Assembly (NCBI RefSeq): GCF_002288825.1
Contig: NZ_NSLI01000005.1
Location: forward strand, 62,001 to 126,000
Reading direction: 5' to 3'
Source: Sphingomonas lenta
GTDB taxonomy: Bacteria > Pseudomonadota > Alphaproteobacteria > Sphingomonadales > Sphingomonadaceae
Length of the DNA stretch: 64,000 nucleotides
Part shown: piece by piece, positions 58,996 to 64,000 of the stretch
Layout: each line of letters opens with the position of its first letter
Numbering within the stretch: position 1 is the first letter of the stretch
Notes under the pieces: generated by a model
Databases searched by the model: none
Told to the model about the DNA's origin: nothing
Seen by the model: the letters and a program-made list of their open reading frames with translations, nothing else
Program-made: the position numbers and the translations under genes

Positions 58996-59984
58996 GCCGC
59001 CTCACGCGAGTCGTCGCCGAGCGCTTCGCCCAGCTCACCCTGTCGCACATCGGCCAGGAATACCCGCACAAGCTCGACCATGTGCTGAACGGGCCGGAGG
59101 ACGCGGCGACGCCCTCGGCGCTGCACCCGATCTTCCACGGCAGCTTCGACTGGCATAGCTGCGTCCACGGCTGGTGGCAGCTCCTGCGCCTGCTCGGGCT
59201 CCATCCCGACATGGCGCAAGCGGGCGACATCCGCGAGCGGGCGGACGCGATGCTCACGCCCGACAAGGTCGCGGGCGAGCTCGCCTATCTGGACCGGCCG
59301 GGGAGCGCCGGTTTCGAGCGGCCGTACGGCTGGGCCTGGGCGCTGGCGCTGCACGGGGAGGCGGCCCGGCACGACGCGGATTGGGGTGGAGCGCTGGAGC
59401 CGCTGGCCCGCGCCTTCGCCGAGCGGTTCCGCGCGCACCTGCCCAAGCTGACCTATCCGATCCGCACGGGCACGCACTTCAACACCGCCTTCGCCCTGAC
59501 ACTCGCCCATGAGTGGGCCGAGATCCACGACCCGGACTTGGCGGACTTGACCGCCGAACGCGCGCTCGCCTGGTTCGGGGCCGACCGCGGCTGCCAGGCC
59601 TGGGAGCCCGGCGGCGACGAGTTCCTCTCCCCCGCGCTGTCGGAAGCGCTGCTGATGAGCCGCGTCCTCGGCCGCGACGCGTTCGGCGGGTGGTTCGACG
59701 TCTTCCTGCCCGACCTCTGCGACGGCCGGCCCGCGACCCTGTTCGAGCCCGCGCACGTGTCCGACCGCTCGGACGGCAAGATCGCCCACCTCGACGGGCT
59801 CAACCTCAGCCGCGCCTGGTGCTGGCGCGGGATCGGGCGGGCGCTGGGAGCGGATCACCCGGTCGCCCGCATGGCCGAAGCCGCGGCGGAGCGCCACGTC
59901 GCCGCCAGCCTGCCGCACATCGCCGACGATTATATGGGCACGCACTGGCTCGCCACCTTCGCGCTGCTCGCGCTCGAAGGCTAG
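58992..59984 (+). CDS. DUF2891 family protein
   Basis: A 330-residue soluble protein with an alpha/alpha-barrel-like character and many conserved His/Trp/Asp (HPIFHGSFDWHSCVHGWWQLLRLL, YPIRTGTHFNTAFALTLAHEW, DEFLSPALSEALLMSRVLG, HLDGLNLSRAWCWRGIG). DUF2891 has no established activity; the fold resembles that of glycan-processing (alpha/alpha)6 enzymes, so an enzymatic role is possible. GTG start overlapping the DUF979 stop by 4 bases. It may complete a DUF969-DUF979-DUF2891 unit. Confidence 0.83.
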   Translation: MSRLTRVVAERFAQLTLSHIGQEYPHKLDHVLNGPEDAATPSALHPIFHGSFDWHSCVHGWWQLLRLLGLHPDMAQAGDIRERADAMLTPDKVAGELAYLDRPGSAGFERPYGWAWALALHGEAARHDADWGGALEPLARAFAERFRAHLPKLTYPIRTGTHFNTAFALTLAHEWAEIHDPDLADLTAERALAWFGADRGCQAWEPGGDEFLSPALSEALLMSRVLGRDAFGGWFDVFLPDLCDGRPATLFEPAHVSDRSDGKIAHLDGLNLSRAWCWRGIGRALGADHPVARMAEAAAERHVAASLPHIADDYMGTHWLATFALLALEG

Positions 59985-61534
59985 GCGATCGGCAGCTCCA
60001 GCTCGAACGCCGCGCCCTCCACGCTGTCCGTCAGCGCGATCGTCGCGCCGTCGCTCTCCAGCAGCGAGCGCAGGATCGGCAGGCCGAGCCCCGTGCCGCC
60101 CCCTGCGCGCTTGGTCGTGAAGAAGGGTTCGAACACCCGCGCGCGGTCCGTCGGCGCGATACCGGGCCCGTCGTCGGCGACGCGCAGGACCAGCGTCGCG
60201 TCCCGGCGCTCGGCGGCGACCGCGATCCGCGTCGCGCCCGCCTGGCGGCTATTCTCGAACAAGGTGGTGAGCGCCGCCTCCAGCGCGGACGCGGACATGG
60301 CCAGCCGCGGGAGGTCGGCCGGCAGCGCGACCGCGAAGTCGGGCGTGCGGAACGCGTCGGCGACGCGGGCGAGCACGGGGACGGGATCGATAGTCTCACC
60401 TCCGGCGCCCGGCGTCATGTCGGCGCGCGCGAGCTCCAGCAGGCGCGTGACGAGCGCGGTCAGGCGGCCCGCGTCGGCGTCGGCGTTGGCGATGAAGCGC
60501 GCGCGTTCGGCGGCGCTCATCTCCGCGCCGTGGTCGGCGAGCAGCTCCAACGCGCCGCGGATCCCCGCCAGCGGCGTCTTGAACTCGTGGCTGACCGCGT
60601 GCGCGAAGTCGCGCAGGTAGCGGGAGCGGCGCTCGACGCGGTCGGCCATGGTGGCGAAATCGGCGTAGAGGCCCTGGATCTCGACCGCGGCGGTGGTGGG
60701 CGGGTCGGGCACGCGCACCCCGCCGCGCCCGCCCGCCACCTGGCGCGTGACGCTACCCAGGCCCTCGATCGGCTTGGCGATGCCGCGCGACAGGACGCCG
60801 CTCAGGATCACGAGCAGCAGGAAAATGGAGAGCACGCCCAGCGCGATCTTGCCGCGGTCCTCGTAGAGGCCCCGGAACAGCGCGCGCGCCGACCGCGACA
60901 GCAACAGCACGCCGACCACGCGGCCCTCGACGACGATCGGCCGCGCATGATGCACGCGGATCGCGGCGGCGCGCGACAGCCATTCGAAGCGGTACACCGC
61001 GCGGTAGCCGCTATGCCGCCGGAGCACGGTCGCCGGCCGGCCCCTGAGCGCGCGGGCCACCTCGGGCAGGTGCGCATAGCCCGCCGCCGTCCCGATCAGC
61101 CGTCCCCGCCCGTCGAGCAGCGCGATCGACGCGAGCGTGGTCCGGCGCGTGCGCCGGAGCACGGGCGCGATCCGCTGGGCCGCCCGCCGCGCGACCGGGT
61201 CGGGCGCGCCCGCGATCGCGCGGGGCGGCGGGCGCTCGGGCAGGATGGGCGAGGTGCTGAGGTCGATGGAGGGCGGCTCGGGCCGGAACTCGGCGGGCGG
61301 CGTGGCGAGCGGCGGCGCGCCCGGCCAGAGCGCGGCCGCGGCGGCGGCGAGCGCGGCGGACTGCGCGATCAGCTCCGATTCCGTCTGGCGGACGAGCGTG
61401 TTCTCGTAGACGCGTAAGCCCACCGCGCCGACGCCCGGCAGCGCCGCGACGAAGAACAGCACGGCGAACAGGATGGTCCTGAGCCGTAGCCTCGGCCAGC
61501 GGCGCTTCAGCCAGTCCTTGGCGGCGCGGATCAC
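59981..61534 (-). CDS. sensor histidine kinase
   Basis: A 517-residue membrane kinase: TM1 near residues 20-40, a Pro/Arg-rich periplasmic sensing region, TM2 around 250-270 (KIALGVLSIFLLLVILSGVL), HAMP, then the H-box HAVSHEFKTPLAGI with H316, N-box FENSRQAG, G1 DDGPGIA, F FEPFFTTK and G2 GGTGLGLPI. The phosphate acceptor His and ATP motifs are complete. GTG start, overlapping the response regulator by 4 bases. The 3' end overlaps the convergent DUF2891 gene by 4 bases. Confidence 0.92.
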   Translation of the reverse strand: MIRAAKDWLKRRWPRLRLRTILFAVLFFVAALPGVGAVGLRVYENTLVRQTESELIAQSAALAAAAAALWPGAPPLATPPAEFRPEPPSIDLSTSPILPERPPPRAIAGAPDPVARRAAQRIAPVLRRTRRTTLASIALLDGRGRLIGTAAGYAHLPEVARALRGRPATVLRRHSGYRAVYRFEWLSRAAAIRVHHARPIVVEGRVVGVLLLSRSARALFRGLYEDRGKIALGVLSIFLLLVILSGVLSRGIAKPIEGLGSVTRQVAGGRGGVRVPDPPTTAAVEIQGLYADFATMADRVERRSRYLRDFAHAVSHEFKTPLAGIRGALELLADHGAEMSAAERARFIANADADAGRLTALVTRLLELARADMTPGAGGETIDPVPVLARVADAFRTPDFAVALPADLPRLAMSASALEAALTTLFENSRQAGATRIAVAAERRDATLVLRVADDGPGIAPTDRARVFEPFFTTKRAGGGTGLGLPILRSLLESDGATIALTDSVEGAAFELELPIA

Positions 61535-62232
61535 CGGCCGGCGCACGCGCCCAGGCGATAGCCCACGCCGGGCCGCGTCTCCACCACGTCGACGCCGCCC
61601 ACGTTCGCGAACTTGGCGCGGAGGTTGCGGACATGGCTGTCGATCGTGCGGTCGGTGATGGCGAAGCCGGGGCCGTGCAGCCGGTCGATGATCTGGTCGC
61701 GGCTCCACACGCGGCCAGGCATGGAGGCGAGCGTGCGCAGCACCGAGAACTCGGTCACGGTGAGCGGCACCTCCGCCCCCGCCCATTCCGCGCGCCAGCC
61801 GTCCGGGTCGAGCAGGAGGCGCCCGTGGCGGAGCGGCTGCGCGGCGTCCTGAACGGCGGGCGGTCGCGGCGCGGTGCGGCGCAGCACCGCCTGCACGCGC
61901 GCCACCACCTCGCGCGGCGAGAAGGGCTTCACCACGTAATCGTCCGCGCCGAGCTCGATGCCGAGCACCCGGTCGATCTCGTCGTCGCGCGACGACAGGA
62001 ACAGCACGGGCAGGTCGCCGCCCGCGCGCAACCGTCGGCACACCTCCAGCCCGTCCATCCGCGGCATGTTGATGTCGAGCACGACCAGGTCGGGCCGGAC
62101 CCGCTCGACCGCGGCGAGCGCGGCCTCGCCGTCCTCCGCCTCCGCGGTGTCGAGCCCCGCCTTGTCGAGCGCGAAGAGCAGGAGCTGGCGGATGTGCGGG
62201 TCGTCGTCGACGACCAGGATGGTGCGGGGCAT
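61531..62232 (-). CDS. OmpR-type response regulator
   Basis: A 233-residue regulator: receiver with phosphoacceptor D53 (VVLDINMPRMDG), switch S80 and K102 (VKPFSPREV), and a winged-helix C-terminal domain (LTVTEFSVLRTLASMPGRVWSRDQIIDRLHGPGF, TIDSHVRNLRAKF). The start is uncertain: ATG 62232, or GTG 62247 which would overlap the upstream gene by 4 bases. It is co-transcribed with the kinase and the DUF4173 membrane protein. Confidence 0.92.
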   Translation of the reverse strand: MPRTILVVDDDPHIRQLLLFALDKAGLDTAEAEDGEAALAAVERVRPDLVVLDINMPRMDGLEVCRRLRAGGDLPVLFLSSRDDEIDRVLGIELGADDYVVKPFSPREVVARVQAVLRRTAPRPPAVQDAAQPLRHGRLLLDPDGWRAEWAGAEVPLTVTEFSVLRTLASMPGRVWSRDQIIDRLHGPGFAITDRTIDSHVRNLRAKFANVGGVDVVETRPGVGYRLGACAGR

Positions 62233-62243
62233 GGGGCACTGGA

Positions 62244-63773
62244 TCACGGCCGCGCCTCCGCCGTCAACGGCCGCGCGGGGGGCTGGACCTGCGGCGGGGG
62301 AGGCGGGAGCGGCGCGCCGCCGCAGGCGCGGCCGTTCGCGGGCTCGGGCGGGCGCGGCTTCTCCGGCCCGACGATCGCCTCCGCGGCGGCGAGCCGGCGC
62401 GCGCCGCGCCACGTCCAGCTGCGCCAATCCCCTTGCTCGCGCCGGAGCTGGGCCAGCGCGTCCTCGCGCAGATAGGCGACGCGGTCGCGCAGCACCGGAC
62501 CGCCCGCTCGGCGCTCCAGCTCGACGAGCGGGATCAGCGCGGAGGTGCCGAGTTGCTGGAGGTAGCAGAGGTCGATCCGGTCGCCCTCGCGCGCGTTGCG
62601 CACGTTGTAGGCCGCCGCGGTCGCCTCCAGATCCACGACGCTTGCGCCCGCCAGCGTCAGCGCGGCCGCGAGCGCGTTGGCGTTGAGGAGCCACGCCGCC
62701 GACCGGCCGCGCAGCATGCGCCAGCACACCAGCACCAGCCCCACCGCGACGAGCGCCATCCAGGCGAGCGCCGCCAACCGCAGCACCGTCATCTGGTACG
62801 CGTCGACGTAATCGAGCGTGCGCCGCGCGCTGGAGGCGACGAGCAGGAGGTTCTGCGCGATCCAGAGCACGACGAGCCGGCGCACGAGCGGGCTCCGCGC
62901 GCCCGGACCGCCGGGGCGCAATGCGACGAGCACGAACGCGCCCGCGAGAAGCGCGGTGACGATCAGCAGGTACGCGCCGCGATGCGCGTAGTCGGCGAGC
63001 GTCACTTCGCCGGGCAGCGGCGCGCCGCTCCAGAGGAAGAGGAGGTCGAGCGCGTTCTCGACGGCGAAGATGACGTTGAACGTCAGGAGCGAGAGCGTGA
63101 GCGTGGCAACGCTCGGGTCGGGAAGCAGGGGTCCCGAGACGCGGACGGTAGGCAGACGGAGCGCGTACGGCCTGAAGCTCGGCCACACGGTGACGAGCAC
63201 CGCACCCCAGAACACCAGGCGCACCACCGTCTCCCAGAACGAGGGCGGCTCCAGCCGGCCGACCGCTTCGCCGATCAGCGGGTTCGCGCCTGCGAACAGC
63301 AGGATGAACACCGCGCCGCCGATCACCGGCAGCGCCAGCGTGCCGATCACGGTGCGCGCGCCGCCGCCCGTCCCCCGACGGAGCAGGCGGAGCGCGTCGC
63401 CGAGCAGGCGGAACGGAGCGGCCACGGCATAGGCGGCGAGCCGGACCGCCCAGCGCGCGGCGTCGTCGAAGCGGACGCGCGTGAGCAGCGCCGCCGAGGA
63501 GACGGACGTCCAGAACAGCGCCCATGCGAGCGGGCTGGGGTCGTCGACCAGCACCAGCCCAAACAACGCCGCCGCGCCGAGCGCCGGCAGCGCCGCGCGC
63601 CGCCGCACCGCGGGCGCCGCGATCGCGAGCGCCGCGGCCCAGGCCAGCGCGAAGCCGCCCAACGTCCAGCCCGGCTCGTGCCCGAAGAAGAGCTGGTGCG
63701 CGAGCACGACGAGCAGGAACGCGGCGGCGACCTTGCGCTGGAAGCTCAAGCGGGTCGGGGTGGATCGGGGCAT
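62244..63773 (-). CDS. DUF4173 polytopic membrane protein
   Basis: A 509-residue membrane protein with about ten helices in the first 400 residues, then a soluble C-terminal domain (ATAAAYNVRNAREGDRIDLCYLQQLGTSALIPLVEL) and a Pro-rich end. This matches the DUF4173 family, which commonly sits next to two-component systems. Function unknown. It is the first gene of the minus-strand operon and overlaps or abuts the response regulator, so it may be a signal partner for the kinase. Confidence 0.85.
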   Translation of the reverse strand: MPRSTPTRLSFQRKVAAAFLLVVLAHQLFFGHEPGWTLGGFALAWAAALAIAAPAVRRRAALPALGAAALFGLVLVDDPSPLAWALFWTSVSSAALLTRVRFDDAARWAVRLAAYAVAAPFRLLGDALRLLRRGTGGGARTVIGTLALPVIGGAVFILLFAGANPLIGEAVGRLEPPSFWETVVRLVFWGAVLVTVWPSFRPYALRLPTVRVSGPLLPDPSVATLTLSLLTFNVIFAVENALDLLFLWSGAPLPGEVTLADYAHRGAYLLIVTALLAGAFVLVALRPGGPGARSPLVRRLVVLWIAQNLLLVASSARRTLDYVDAYQMTVLRLAALAWMALVAVGLVLVCWRMLRGRSAAWLLNANALAAALTLAGASVVDLEATAAAYNVRNAREGDRIDLCYLQQLGTSALIPLVELERRAGGPVLRDRVAYLREDALAQLRREQGDWRSWTWRGARRLAAAEAIVGPEKPRPPEPANGRACGGAPLPPPPPQVQPPARPLTAEARP

Positions 63774-63911
63774 GCACGGGCTCCTGACGGTGGAGCCTCG
63801 GCCCTGGCAGCCGCGCGTCGAGAGGAGGCTGCGCCGCCCGCGCGGTTTCGGCGCGGACGCCGTGCAGGAATGGTGCAGGGCTGAGTGCGCCGCTCTACTT
63901 CACCCCCACTC

Positions 63912-63941
63912 GTCACCCCGGACTTGTTCCGGGGTCCATCG
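63912..63941 (+). repeat. single REP-like unit, copy C
   Basis: GTCACCCCGGACTTGTTCCG (63912-63931) and the continuing GGGTCCATCG match one arm of the repeats at 18824 and 57313. No facing copy is seen; the following CCGTCCGGGCGGACC stretch differs from the other loci. It lies upstream of the DUF4173 gene near the window edge, in a 227-base region without a gene. Confidence 0.75.
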
Positions 63942-64000
63942 CCGTCCGGGCGGACCGGTCGCGAGCGGGGGGACGGACGGCGGTGCGCACCCTCGACGCG

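Noticed and set aside
36292..60000. 36-60 kb as a tRNA-Gln-borne genomic island
   Set aside because: No integrase, no direct repeat of the tRNA 3' end was noticed at the far side, and base composition looks like the surroundings. A search for an exact copy of the tRNA end would settle it.
1..64000. CRISPR arrays, prophage or insertion sequences
   Set aside because: No spaced direct repeats, cas genes, phage structural genes or transposases are visible. The repeats found are palindromic intergenic elements.

Overview
The window looks like chromosomal DNA of a high-GC alphaproteobacterium, most likely a sphingomonad (Sphingomonas or a close relative). The reasons are: very high GC, short intergenic gaps and many GTG/TTG starts; a UPF0262 gene next to cdd; an S9 ribosomal protein with a long N-terminal extension; a cobA-DUF2849-cysI-DUF934-cysH sulfur operon; a large TonB receptor next to exported hydrolases; and a REP-like palindrome built on a CCGGACTTGTTCCGG core. 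I see no integrase, transposase, phage gene, CRISPR array or rRNA. The only tRNA is tRNA-Gln(TTG).

Region by region. 0-5 kb: small acidic protein, Nudix hydrolase, exported S12 serine hydrolase, cdd, UPF0262, dnaB. 5-9.6 kb: stress-type glycine-rich protein and the assimilatory sulfate reduction operon on the minus strand. 9.6-21 kb: DUF808 membrane protein, AraC-type regulator, DUF885 peptidase-like protein, a ParDE module, an orphan AstD, SelO, alpha/beta hydrolase plus SDR, a GH130 glycosidase coupled to a tiny HhH protein, and small stress-type proteins. 21-27 kb: rplM-rpsI, a halogenase-ctaA-cutA run, a divergent merC-zur pair with a Zur-box-like site between them, and an SDR/ArsR divergent pair. 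27-36 kb: dxs with two coupled small membrane genes, an AbrB/PIN toxin-antitoxin pair, thioesterase/HxlR, tlyA, tspO, BMFP protein, YbjN protein, proC, MarR, ilvE and tRNA-Gln.

36.4-60 kb is the most striking part. It holds a Tat-exported gamma-glutamyltransferase-family enzyme, a TonB receptor and then a tightly coupled plus-strand run: Tat-exported penicillin-acylase-family enzyme, N-acyl-D-amino-acid deacylase, DgcN-like D-Glu N-acetyltransferase, DgcA-like racemase/epimerase, dicarboxylate/amino-acid symporter, LysR regulator and PBP4-type D,D-peptidase. A serine hydrolase and an AmpG-like muropeptide permease converge on it. A fused 5-oxoprolinase coupled to DUF969-DUF979-DUF2891 follows. 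I infer a locus for scavenging peptidoglycan peptides, D-glutamate and gamma-glutamyl/pyroglutamyl compounds: outer-membrane uptake, periplasmic trimming, inner-membrane import, then conversion of D-Glu and 5-oxoproline to usable L-Glu derivatives. No gene here proves the substrate, so the integrated pathway is a hypothesis.

60-64 kb: a coupled minus-strand operon of a DUF4173 membrane protein, an OmpR-type response regulator and a sensor kinase. The window ends in another copy of the REP-like repeat. No gap without a gene exceeds 300 bases; the largest, 20805-21083, is packed with hairpins.
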